64,000 nucleotides of DNA. Source: Acanthopagrus latus. Its lineage: Eukaryota; Chordata; Actinopteri; Spariformes; Sparidae. The translations under genes were made by a program, and so were the position numbers. How positions within the stretch are numbered: the first letter of the stretch is position 1; the number at the start of each line of letters is the position of its first letter. Below the pieces are notes generated by a model. That model ran no database searches and had not been told where the DNA came from. It worked only from the letters and a program-made list of their open reading frames with translations. The stretch is taken from positions 12,857,272 to 12,921,271 of the forward strand of contig NC_051041.1 in assembly GCF_904848185.1 (NCBI RefSeq). Reading direction: 5' to 3'. Shown here in pieces: positions 1 through 11,001 of the stretch.

Positions 1-677
1 TTCTGATTGTCTTCACTGTGATTGCATTGTTCAACCACACGATGGCAATCCACTTCCATTCGTCTTCCTCTAACGTCCAAATCGTGGCTACAGGTGAATC
101 CTGCGCTGCTGGCGAATAATTTCCTTCGCTATCCTCATCATCATATGTTTACAATATTCAGGACTCTCTGGCAGGTGCCCAAACTACATCCAAAGCCCCT
201 TAAACATTATAACAAACATAACAGATGCCTGTCTAGCCGCCGTCCTGCAGGATCTTTGTGTTGAAAGAAGCCCGGGGCCCGCAGAGTTATTTGCCTTGGC
301 TGCGGGTAAATGTATTCACGAGTGGTGGCATCTTCTTAAGGCTGTGCATCTGACTTTCTTAAAGAACAGATGGTGTTGTGTTCCAAACTACCAATTAGCA
401 AGGAGAGTGGAGCAACCAGCCACCAGCGGCAGCTCTCCCTGCCTCCTCTGTGCCCTCTTCTCTCCCTCTCCTCTCTCCTCTCTCCCTTTCTGTCTTTGTC
501 CCTCTGTGCCCTCTTCTCCGGTCTTCAGCTCTCCCTCTGTTTCAGCCCCCCCACCCCTGCACACAGTGGCAGTATGACACTGGAGAGATGTGTGGCCTGC
601 TGAACAGATTGAGAGTGACATATGTCAGACGTGGGGGGACTTAGTGGGGCAACGAACTGTGTGTCCCCCAGCGCGCT
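1..677. other. non-genic, partly pyrimidine-rich
   Basis: No supported gene. The block at about 431-552 is a strongly C/T-biased tract on the + strand (CTCC, TCTC and CCCC words), which explains the Ser/Pro/Leu-rich and Glu/Gly/Arg-rich frames there. The rest looks like unique sequence. Confidence 0.6.
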
Positions 678-784
678 TGTGTGTGTGTGTGTGTGTGTGT
701 GCATGTGCGAGCGTGTGTGTGTGTGTTTACTCTCCTCCCTTCAGGTGTGAGTCCTGGTGTTAAGACCCCTGACTCGAGGCTCTG

Positions 785-826
<42 letters not shown>

Positions 827-913
827 ACACACACACACACACAGCTTCAGATTCCCTGTTAATAACAAGAAGGAGTCCGTGGGAGGCGTGTGTGTGTGTG
901 TGTGTGTGTGTGT
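678..913. repeat. compound (TG)n-(CA)n-(TG)n microsatellites
   Basis: Three dinucleotide arrays lie within 236 bp: TG at 678-726 (interrupted by GCATGTGCGAGC), CA at 787-843 (one CC interruption) and TG at 888-913. The middle array is complementary to both flanking ones, so the single strand could fold. Cys-Val and His-Thr frames here are artefacts of the repeats. Confidence 0.95.
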
Positions 914-2029
914 TCAGGGATGCTGAGGATTATGAACAGTGTGATATCTTGTTTGCCACTTGGTGCATAAAATGAAATTACAAGCCAAGAGTCAATATCC
1001 CATCATGCTGATTTTGGCTCACCTTGCGCTCCTTCCTCTAACTGCCACATTCCTCTGGTTTGGCAGAGGGACACGGCGCTGCTCTCTTGCAGGAATTAAC
1101 CCCGAAACATCCAGTGGGGAAATCTATCCATCATCTCCTTGCACTTCAAACTCAGTTCTCAGTGTTTGAAAGTTTTAGTCTCGTCCTTAAATTAAGAATT
1201 GATTTGTTCTCGGATGCCATTAAGCTATCCTTTGGAGAGTGTCTAAATAAAAAAGAAAAGAAAAGCAGAACTCCCAGATCTATCATACAAGACTATCAAG
1301 ATGTCAGTCTTGTTAAGTTCAGCTAAACTTGCCACAGCAACATCACCGCTGATGAATTCTTTAAGTAGACGTACGGCCGCTTGACATCGCGCATAAACAA
1401 GATGTCACAGATCTTCTGTCCCCGCGCACAGACAGCCATGATAAATGGTTAGATATTTTCACATATAAAATTCAGCCATATTCCCCTTTAACTCCAGCAA
1501 CCTTGAACAAGAGACTCCCCCCCCCTGCAGTTAAGCGGGTGCTTGAAGGGCAAGCCGACGCAGACACGGTCCAGTGCTTTTATTGACCCAATGAGAAACC
1601 TCTCCGTGTCTCCAGGGGCTTGGAGCTCAGGTTAGGGTCTTTGTTGTCTGCGTTCATTAGTGTCTCCTTCGCCATCCCTCTCCCTCGCCCTCTCCCTCCT
1701 TCTCTATCTCTCTTACTCTCTCTCTCTCTCTGTAACACCTCCTTTCTCGAACTCCCTCACTCCCACTCTCGCTGCTCTTTTCCCCCGAGGAGCTGGAGAA
1801 GAAAATGTCACCAGATCAAATTAGTGGGAGCCTCCAACACTGCCTGTCTGCCTCTGTCTGTCTATTCCACCGAGTGATAGCGTCACTCACGGAACTTTCC
1901 AGAAGTTTATTTGTGGCCAAACTTTATCCTCCCCAGGTGTGATACTCTATGAATCTGCTAATAAAGTTTTTTTTTTTTCCGCAAAGTTTTGAGAAAAGTT
2001 GCTTCTGCAGGACATCGTGGCCAGTGGTT
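914..2029. other. non-genic unique sequence
   Basis: No gene seen. It contains a CT-rich microsatellite-like tract at about 1679-1732 and a T12 run at 1967-1978. AT-rich, mostly unique sequence otherwise. Confidence 0.55.
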
Positions 2030-2034
2030 TGAGT

Positions 2035-2805
2035 TGGCTAACCAAGTGAAAGAACATTTTTGACATTTTGGGATGTAAGCTTATTTGCTCGTCTGACCAA
2101 AAGTGAAATGAGTAATGACACAAATTAAAATGTAGAAAAGACAAATTCATGGTTCATGGGGAGTTAGATGCTCTATTATTTCCTGGCTGCATGTCTTGCT
2201 GTTGGAAACTCAGCCAAGATGGCATGAGGTTGACAAAAGCACGGGGATAGACTTTTACTCAGGGCTTGTACAGATGCGGATTATCAATAAACAAAGAGAC
2301 TGATAACCGATATTTGGAACTGCATTACTTTACATTTGGTGTAAAAATAAAGAATCTTGTGCCAAAATTTAGACTAACCAGCGATGGATTGTAACTAAGT
2401 ACAATTTACTCAAGTAATTAACTGATTAACAGTATTAATCAGTGCTTATTTTCAATGCTCAATATCAGCCAGGATAATCAGCCAGGCCAATAATAGGTAT
2501 ATCCCTAGTGGGAAGTTTCAAAATATAGATAATTTTTCACCTCACATATTAAAAGATATGATACCCAAATTTGATAGCATTGAAAATACTTAAGTTTTAA
2601 AAAGGCACATCTTCAATTAGATTTTCAACTTAAGGATACACAGTTGGGCAGTTAGGCTAGCTCATGCCTTACACTTTTGCTAAGCAAAGCTAGCCTCTGG
2701 GGGTTTAGCTTCTTATTTACCACACGATATGAGATCGCTATCAATCTTCTGACCTAGCTTTCTGCAAGATAGCACATAAGCTTTTATCCTTAAACATGTT
2801 AAATA
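2035..2805. mobile_element. degraded long-inverted-repeat DNA element, copy 1
   Basis: The left part (about 2055-2110, including TTTTGGGATGTAAGCTTATT) and the reverse complement of the right part (about 2640-2785) share the core AAGCTTATNTGCT, so the ends are inverted relative to each other. The right arm also matches the right arm of the element at 17.9-18.6 kb: reversed 2737-2759 and 18552-18577 share the pattern AGYTAGRTNAGAARATYGATA. From memory the arms resemble an abundant teleost nonautonomous element whose interior reads TTAGCTTAGCTTAGCATAAAGACTGG. No transposase frame remains. Boundaries are approximate and the interior may hold other relics. Family name not assigned. Confidence 0.55.
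2385..2412 (+). repeat. short dispersed-repeat fragment (GTAACTAAGTACA type)
   Basis: The words GTAACTAAGTACA and TTTACTCAAGTA are the start of a dispersed repeat I remember as common in teleosts. A diverged, longer, opposite-strand copy lies at about 46845-46925. It sits inside the interior of the 2.0-2.8 kb element, so it may be nested. Confidence 0.35.
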
Positions 2806-2810
2806 ATGTA

Positions 2811-4220
2811 TCTATCACTTTCATTATCGTATGAGCAAGACATCCTCTCCGCATTCTCAAAAAACCTCGTACTCGTACCATCTTTGTTTTTTTGTTGTTT
2901 TTTTTGCAGTGTCACCACCACATAACTTATTCATGGCACATTTCATATTCATAGCCTTCTTTACTTCACTGAAACGGCATCGGACATAGTGATTTCTCTC
3001 CCGGTCGGGCGTTATTTACCTTAATGCATTTTAGCGGAGTGGGAGTGAGCGTTGCCGGAGGTCCATCTCTGCAAACAGATGACTTTAATGCATGTTAACC
3101 TTGGTGGCAGTAAAAGGCCTCGCCATTATTCCTCTTAAACCATGCAGAGTCTATCAGAGTCCATTGGGGAGGAACTGAAGCACTTCCAGGGCTCCTCGCA
3201 CAGCCACCGCAGAAAGAGCCCTAATTGAAAATGACTTCAGACTATTGGAAAAGAGGGAGAGGGCACAATATTGTGCATGTGTAATACTGTGAGGGAGGCT
3301 GCGGTAGAGATTGTTTGTGGGGACAATTTTTCCCACCGTATGTGATCTAAATGATAATGATGTGAGCTGAATATAAACTGTTTTAAAAAAGAGCAGACAA
3401 AAGAGGAAAAAAAAAAAAGAATAATGAGATGTACAGTAAGATTGAAAGGGACACACAGAAGTCCATTTCCACGGTGCTCCATCACAGGCACATGAAAGCG
3501 GCCACTGTCCTTCTGCCATCAGTATGCGAAAAGGAAAAAAAAAAAAAAAAAATGGCCCTTGAGTGCGGGGAGCAGTTCCCTCAAGTGCATTCATTAGCCA
3601 CCGTTAGCATAATTGATTCCCAGTCCTGCCATAAAACTGGTCACTCCCTGTGCCTCTCGCTCTGGGGGATCCTCTGGGGACCTCGCAGGCTAACTTCAAT
3701 CATAAATCATTAAAGGACACCACTCGCCAATGGACTGTGCCAAGGCCCCAGAGACGCGCGAGCAACAGTAATACTGTCACTGACGTCTAAATCATCGATG
3801 TGACACATAAAGGTGCCTACAGGCCCACGTATCCTACACTCCACCTCTGTCCTCACAGAAATGTAGGCGCCCCGTAATCAGGCAACAACCCGGCATATGT
3901 CATATGCAGTTTTTTTGGGGGGGATTTGTGCCAGGAATGATTCAGGTAATTGCGTAACATTTTACTGGAGAGGACGTCGTTGTCTCTAATGAAATGAGAA
4001 ACTTAAAGGTAAAAGTGGAAGGCGCTTCCTTGAATTGTATTGTAAAACCGATGAGTATTCTGTGAGGTGTATCTCAGTCATAATTTACTCAGGTAATTAA
4101 ATGAACATCAGGACTGTAGACTAGTTACTGCAGAAGTCATGATAGCTATTAGCCGCAGCCGTATTTCTCTCTCCAGCATCACCATTCAGAGCAGGTGCGT
4201 GGCTTATTAAGGCTGCTATT
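2811..4220. other. non-genic unique sequence
   Basis: No gene seen. It holds an A18 run at about 3535-3552, a shorter A run near 3408-3419, and a perfect 15-bp inverted repeat at 3893-3907 (GCATATG/CATATGC around a single T). Frames overlapping the A runs encode Lys or Phe tracts and are not credible proteins. Confidence 0.55.
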
Positions 4221-4269
4221 AGAGAGAGGGAGAGAGGAAGAGAGGGAGAGAGAGAGATAGAGAAAGAGT
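4221..4269. repeat. (GA)n-rich microsatellite
   Basis: Imperfect AGAG/GGAG array. A second GA-rich tract follows at about 4433-4482. Confidence 0.85.
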
Positions 4270-4299
4270 CAGTGTGGTGAAAGGCATTTTTTTCATTCT

Positions 4300-4364
4300 T
4301 TCCATCCAACCTTCCCTCCATCTGTCCATCCATCCACCCATCCATCCATCGATTCATCCATCCC
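4300..4364. repeat. (TCCA)n/(CATC)n tetranucleotide repeat
   Basis: Repeated CATC/TCCA words with a few interruptions. The opposite-strand Met-Asp-Gly-Trp frame is produced by the repeat. Confidence 0.85.
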
Positions 4365-5153
4365 CCTTCTATACAGTCTAATTAAACTCATCAAGTTGTG
4401 CAGTGAAGGTTCCTAGTGCCTCAGAGAGGCAGCGAGTGAGTGAGGGACCGAGAGAGAGTGAGAGAGAGAGACAGAGAGAGTGGAGAATGATAGCGGCATG
4501 CTCATGATGTATCGCCGCCTCGCAAAATAAAATATATTCATAAAGAATATTCATTACCTCCACCAGCCATCCCCCAGATGGCCAGAAAATTGGCTTTGTG
4601 TTGAGATGTGGATTCAGGCATGCATATTAATGGAAGACAGATGTAAACGCATATTCATATTCTTTGGCTCCTCTTTTTTTTTGTGACAGACAAAATGATA
4701 ATGCATCCACTTAGGAGAGGGGGGAAAAGGGGCTGCATCCGGGAAGCAATTCACCTCTAATGTGCTGGTGGGTTATTGGCTTTTTGTCAGACCGGCAGTT
4801 TGTGTCCCCACTCGTCTTGTGCGTATTTGTGTGGAGTTGTACCCATCTACATTTTAAGTACTGCCTCTATCACACCTATGCAGACGAACACTTCTCAGTG
4901 TGTGGCTTTGAGGCTCTGACGTTCAGGTCACTGCTAACTCGAACGGACATGACACTCCCTGTCCCTCCTCTATAGCCACATTTTCAGTCTCCCCAGGCCC
5001 CTTTGTTGCCCTTTTCCTTCCATCCACCAGGTGCCCTTGGACTCCCCCCCCCTTTCCCAGTTATCTGATCGTTCCACTCATCCTCAGACCTGTTCCCACT
5101 TTCCTCTTCTGCTCTGCAATTGCCGCGCCTTACTGACCTGCAGCTATTTTCAT
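4365..5153. other. non-genic unique sequence
   Basis: No gene seen. Contains the second GA tract (about 4433-4482) and a T10 run near 4674-4683. Otherwise unremarkable. Confidence 0.5.
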
Positions 5154-5747
5154 GGGTTGGGATGCCGAATTCTATACTTTTCAGTGTACCGACTGAATTA
5201 CCTCTGTACTACTGAGTACCCATTCTAAAATCAACATTTCAGTACTGGGGTTGTGCATTCATGGAGTATAGACATAAAGAGGGAGAACAAGACACCATCC
5301 TCCTGTGGCTTGTGGAAGTCACAGTGTGGCAATCCATGGTGGTCGCAAGTCTGGATACACTTAATAAATGTCGACCTGATCGAACACAAAATATATCTGG
5401 ATATGTCTGAAAAAATACATCTAATATATCTAAATGGTATATGCCTGAGTTCAAGATCATGTTTGATAGCATGAAAGCTAAATCCCCCACTGCTGCTGAT
5501 AACATTTGCAAACCTCGAGCCTGCAGCAAATAGTTGAAACCTTTCTAGGATGAAAAAACTTAAAGTGAGGCAACATCTTCACTGGCTTTTTCAATTAATT
5601 AAGTAATTTGAAGGAGAAATAATTATTTGAGATAACTAGCCTTTTATATACTGACCTTGATGACATTAGCATGGTATTCTACCCAGCATTAGCCAACACC
5701 CACTGCTCCCAGGTCTTTCATCAACTTCTCCTTCTGACGTTACTTAT

Positions 5748-5755
5748 ATGGGGAC
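5748..5755. repeat. target-site duplication, left copy
   Basis: ATGGGGAC, identical to 6292-6299, immediately abuts the MITE 5' end. Confidence 0.88.
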
Positions 5756-6291
5756 CAGGGGTGTCACGTTTCTCCAAATCCTCGATTTGATTACATTTTC
5801 AATTCTAAGGTCATGGTTCGATTTGATTCTCAATTTTTGCCTTCATTTTTTTAAAGCACAGGTTACTATGCCATTTTCATATTTGACTTATAGGCAATAT
5901 AATATCTGACCTTTGTTCTCAATGTACCACACAACATTGTCAAATTTAATACATTTATTAACAACATAATGTAACAATAACTTAGATCTTCTGTCAGTTG
6001 GAAACTTAAACAAAATAACCTGTCACCTAGTTTCTGCAGAGCTTGACTGACTGACTTTTTTTGTCGACAACGCGAATGTTGTCAACATAACTCACTGGAA
6101 ATCCAAAATACTTACACACCTGCGACTTCAGTGAAAGAGGAGGGGGTTCAAGTTCTGTTGATGGGTCTCCTGCATCTGCAGTTGACATGGGGGCGTGGCA
6201 GCATCGATGATTCAATTTTTTAATTCGAAGTATGACATTGTGACTTATTCTCAGTTGATTTCGATTTAAAAACAAAATTGTGACACCCTTA
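5756..6291. mobile_element. nonautonomous hAT-type MITE (536 bp)
   Basis: The 5' end is CAGGGGTGTCACG and the 3' end is GTGACACCCTTA, so the termini are near-perfect inverted repeats (AGGGGTGTCAC versus AAGGGTGTCAC). The element is flanked on both sides by the identical octamer ATGGGGAC (5748-5755 and 6292-6299). CAGGG-type ends with 8-bp target duplications are diagnostic of the hAT superfamily. The interior is AT-rich with no transposase frame, hence nonautonomous. The exact duplication suggests a younger insertion than most repeats here. Confidence 0.9.
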
Positions 6292-6299
6292 ATGGGGAC
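6292..6299. repeat. target-site duplication, right copy
   Basis: ATGGGGAC, identical to 5748-5755, immediately abuts the MITE 3' end. Confidence 0.88.
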
Positions 6300-6410
6300 A
6301 TATTTTTTACAAATGAAATGGCATTTCTGTTGTTATGGATGAATAATATATAGATAATTATGTACCGTTGGGTGCCAGGATCAGTTCAAATTTGAATTGT
6401 ACCCAACCCC

Positions 6411-7333
6411 ACCCGTTCTCACATCAGCCACTCTCTGGACCAATCCGCTTCCTCTGTTGTTTCATACCAGTATCTTCAAAGCTGTACCAGTATCTTCAAA
6501 GCTGTTACCTGTTTTCTTTGAACTCACTCATTCACTCACCCACCTGTCTCATTGTCCTGTGAGTTTTGGATTGATCTGCACCAATTCTGCATTTGGGTCC
6601 CACTCCTGCTGTCCTGCTCCCACCAGTCAGGACGCAGACAGTGAAATATTCCCTGATATAAATCTTCTGTCATCTGGGGCTGGCAGCAGTGTCTACTTAT
6701 ACTTTCACACCGCAGTGATCTCGGTGTGTTTTTTTTCTTCCTGAAATGATCCAAAGGTTGTTGAGAATCAAAGCTGTGCTTCGTGTTTTTTTTTTTTTTT
6801 CGTGTGTTAAATCAGACGCTTTAACCACCATCACCATTTCAGTCAGGACGCTCGCATCAGATTTGGCAGTGCTCTGGAACGACTTGCAGCACACTTGCAC
6901 AGACTGTCCCTGGCACAACCTGAGCTACACTACATTTAATGAGCATTAGCACTTCCAAAATTCTCGTATGACTTAATGCTTACCGCAGGAGGAGGCTGAG
7001 GAGGTGGAGGAGATGCATTTCTGAAAGCAGCAGTGAGGATGCAGAGCTCAGCGTTGTTGTGCGCAGACTGAATGGGAACCAAACCTCTTATGAACTGTCA
7101 GTTCTGAGACTACAGCGAGACACCAGTATTTAATCTTACTTACTTTAGTCCTCTCTCCTTCTGATATCAGGCTCCTGTCTTCACTCCCTCTGAAAGACAG
7201 CTCCACTGCATCCACAAGAGGACAGTAGTGCTCTCTCAGCCTCCTCCTTGAAGGCCAGATCATAAAACACTTCCAGTTCACCTTGGATGGCTGGCGGTAT
7301 GTAAATCCTTGAAGTCATAACATTTCCATAACG
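6411..7333. other. non-genic unique sequence
   Basis: No gene seen. Contains a short tandem duplication near 6466-6501 (ACCAGTATCTTCAAAGCTGT twice) and a T run at about 6786-6800. Confidence 0.5.
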
Positions 7334-7355
7334 CCCCCCCCCCCCCAAAAAAAAA
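7334..7355. repeat. C13A9 homopolymer junction
   Basis: Thirteen C followed directly by nine A. A further A7T12-like junction lies near 7405-7425. Such runs are prone to sequencing length errors. Confidence 0.9.
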
Positions 7356-7849
7356 GCTGAGTTCCCCATACAGTGGTGAGTATCTGTAACAATGTGCCCA
7401 GTTTTTAAAAAAATTTTTTTTTTTGGCTGGCTTTCTGAGATATTTGGAGGTATAGTTGGAGGGATGACAAAACACAACACTCATACGAGAAAGACGAGGA
7501 CCCAAGAACAATGGAAATACAAGCAAAAGTGATTATTTTTTCCCCCCAAGTGATGAAACGAATATGCTTTCAAATATTCAGATTACTTTTATTATACAAA
7601 ATATCCATAGCCGGTGTTCATGTTCAACACTATGTCACGATACATAATTAAACCATTCCGCTAACACCACTGACACAAGTGCTATAGTGCCAATAACCAA
7701 TCCCATGGCCCCCCTATACATATTAGATCTCATCTCCGTGTTACGGCCTGTATAAGTCACAGTAAGAATAGGGGAGGTTTTTAATAGAAATGGCCCCATA
7801 AACCCTTGATCCTGTAACAGTGCGCTGCTCAATTGGAAGAAAACCTTCT
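7356..7849. other. non-genic sequence
   Basis: Nothing gene-like seen apart from homopolymer runs near the start. Confidence 0.45.
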
Positions 7850-8115
7850 TTGTGTAAGTATGTGCCAATATGGAAAATTAAAGCCAGTTAATAAAAAGCA
7901 GTGCTAAATCAATGGGAGCCATAAAAGTTACAGGGTGATATTAAAATGTGGGGGGTGTGGAAGGGAGGGGGGGTAGTGGCATTAACACGCTGGGCCTGAA
8001 TTATCATGTTAATTTAATATCCAGTCTTCAAATGAAGCAGAAAGCCCAATAAAGGTCAATTAAGCAACTGGCCTCCCATCTCCATTTAGAGTTTTATGGC
8101 CTCATCTAAATCACA
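7850..8115. promoter_or_regulatory. candidate noncoding regulatory block
   Basis: Repeat-free AT-rich stretch with many homeodomain-type TTAA/TAAT cores, for example AAAATTAAAGCCAGTTAATA near 7873-7892 and TGTTAATTTAATATCC near 8008-8023. It lacks the degenerate look of old transposons. Conservation was not tested, so this is only a candidate. Confidence 0.22.
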
Positions 8116-10919
8116 GACTTTGTGCCGGGGTCCAAGGGGCCCCGCTGGCTGCCAGAGACCTTAGGGACCCAATAAGGGCACAAGCTTTTAAGATCTAGGT
8201 TCATGGCGGCGTTTCGTTTGGATTGGGACAGCTCTGTGATTGTAGCTCCACCTTGCCCCCAATAACTTCCTTGAATTATAGATGTTGGTCTTGGTAGTAC
8301 TCAGGAGAACACGCTTTACACATCCAGGGCCCACTTTTATGCGGCTGTCGGATGCGTGGCATGAGTTGCAACCGAAGTGAACTTTAAACCTCTTTGGATT
8401 ATAAGGCTTTGAGCTCCGGATCTGAACCCATCTTCCTCAAATTTTGTTGAAAACTGTCAAACTTCCTGATTCTGCAATGGACAATTGGTTCTCATTCTGT
8501 GGACAACTGCTGCTAGACAATAAGTGACCTCTCACCCCGTCTGCCTTTCTATCAAATATTTCTCATTTACCGTCATTATTTCGTATCGATCGATGAGTAG
8601 TCTTTGTTAGGGCTGAGAGCTCATCCTCAAAGTGTTGAAGACTAAGCCACGCCAGCCACAAGTCACAGTATCTTTGGGTAACACTTGCTGCAATATATGT
8701 AATTGAACTGCAAACATTTAACCTGAGGAAGAAATGGTCAAACTCAAAATATATCTTAAAGCTGAAAGAAGGGTGGAGCGTATTGGAGCCCAGTTTCCTG
8801 CAGCAGCGGACCTTACAGCAAGCACTGCGCTCGTGCATGGAGGGTAGAATCCTCAAGCGAAGCATTCACATTTTTGTGGTCATCCTCATGTCGTTAACCA
8901 GCGAGTCTGATAAGTTGATCGCCAGAAATAATCAGGCCTTTTATCACTATCTTGTTTGGCATCATCTAAGACCATAGATATACTTGCGTAGACAACTGGC
9001 TGCGTCGTGAACGTACTTGCTCACAAACTAGCCTATACACTCTGTGTGTTCCTGGAAGATACCACTAGATGGCATACGCTGACCCTACGCTACTCCTCCC
9101 GCCAATGTGAGTAATGCGTCTTGCAGACACATAGTATTTAGGAAACGAGGATATGCACAACCGATGCTCGAAACGGATGCAGGGTTTGCGAGGCAGCCAT
9201 TGCGTTGTTAGCGTTCTTACTTGCGTTAGGCAAAGCTGAGCCACTGACTATGTTAAAAGTTTCTTACCTACATGCTGTTTAGTCTGCTTGAAAAGTACAT
9301 TCTTTAGCCAAAGACACTGGAGTTGTTTATTACTCACTTCTACTTATTAATGTACAGCTAAAGGTACCGTTGGATAGCTGTACCAGTTGATACAGCTTTT
9401 GTATCCACCTCTGATTTCAGCGAGGTCAGCTTGTAGTATTTCTTTCATGTTTTACTAATTATTTCAAATAATATCAATGTACATCTGTATAAATGGATTT
9501 CTAAATAAAAAAATATTCAGATTGGATTCACCAGTCTCTGTAATTCTAATGGGCTGTAACTTGTGTTAATCCACAAAGTGTTTTTTTTTTTTTATTATTA
9601 AGATACAGCTCTTGTCTTTATTCATATTCATATATGTCTTTTCCGTGGGTAGTACTGCTCCCGGACAGAATAATTGATTAAGCCGACCTAAGCCGGTCGG
9701 ACAGACCTGCTCATTTATCAAAAGGCAGACCGAAATAATGACAACTCGCCTACCCTCCTCATTGTTTTGAGAGTGGTAACTGAAGTTTAATATTGATCAC
9801 CTCTGTCGTGATGACGAAGGAACAGTCAAAAAGAATGATGAATAACTCCCATGTAAGCACAATATGTATCGACCACTTATTGACCTCCCCGAGCTCGCCT
9901 GCTGTATTGACATGGCTTTATGCAGATCCATACGCTTATGAATAAATCATACTGAGCTAGTTAGAGCTGGTCTTTCAAAGCTCACAGTTAATAATCAAGC
10001 CTCTGCTTTGTGGCCTGAAACACAGCACTGTTTTAATTGTTCCCGAAGGCTGTGACAACATGTGGATAAAGACTGCTCTGAACAAATAAACTTCTCATGA
10101 TCGCTCCTCATTATTGTCTCAACAGCCGCAGCGGTTGTTGTTATTGAATTCATTGTTCATATTGTGCTTTTCAGTTGGTGGATGATGCTGTTTTTACATT
10201 TATTCACACAAGCAAATAAGTAATTACAATATATACATATGTTGTGGTACTAGATGCTGAGCCTTGCTTGTTATAGTATTTTGTTACCGAGTTCAGTTGA
10301 CATGAAATACGACATGAGATAACATAAATTAATAATTAGAAATTAACAAAATGCCCAAGATTAAGCCTCTTAAATGTGAATATTTTCTGGTTTTCTTATG
10401 ACAGTAAACTGAGGGACATTATGACATTTTCCACAATGATAATGACAAATTATGGGATACTATTGTGCTGTTAAGATTCACATAAACAAGTTCTCCAAAT
10501 GAGGATCTCAGTTATTTATTTATATACATCAACTCCTTCGATGTTGAAAATAATATAGGTCTTTAGGTCTGATTTTGACGTCCCATCTTAATATTGAACA
10601 TAATTTATCAGAGCTGCAGGCAGTGGTGCAGCTGGCCCAGAAGCCAGACTTCGACCACTCAGAGCCCCTCTGAAATTTCATGTGTTTTCAGCACTGTGTG
10701 AAAGAGGTCAGTGCGACTTCCCGTGTCCACTTTGTGTTGCTAGAGAACGCTCACTAATTACACGTTTGGCTTCATTATTTCAAGAGCAGACGGCGCTGTG
10801 AACATGTTATGTAAATGAAATAATGACACAAAACGCTTTCTTTCTGTTGCCAGTAGTTGGTGCAACGACTGTGGCTCCTAATTTGCATATACTGTGGATA
10901 TGTTATGGCTGGTGTGTGG
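8116..10919. other. non-genic, AT-rich
   Basis: No gene seen in 2.8 kb. About 8990-9240 has CpG-containing words such as CTTGCGTAGAC and CTTGCGTTAGG that look like an old dispersed repeat, but I could not define its ends. A T13 run lies near 9582-9594. A perfect octamer ATTTGCAT is at 10881-10888. Confidence 0.45.
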
Positions 10920-10920
10920 G

Positions 10921-10979
<59 letters not shown>

Positions 10980-11001
10980 ACATATATATATATATGTATA
11001 T
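10921..11001. repeat. (TA)n microsatellite
   Basis: About 80 bp of TA with three TGTA interruptions. It accounts for the Tyr-Ile frames on both strands. Confidence 0.95.

Larger units (their letters stand above)
5154..6410. mobile_element. degraded DNA transposon interrupted by a hAT-type MITE
   Basis: The left end reads GGGTTGGGATGCCGAATTC and the right end, reversed, reads GGGTTGGGTACAATTCAAAT, giving a short imperfect terminal inverted repeat. The inner flanks contain repeated TACCGA/TACCG words typical, in my memory, of a teleost repeat with GGTACC-like subrepeats. No transposase frame is present. The 536-bp MITE at 5756-6291 plus one target duplication lie inside. Removing them leaves about 713 bp. 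I found no target duplication for the outer element, so its limits are approximate. Confidence 0.45.
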
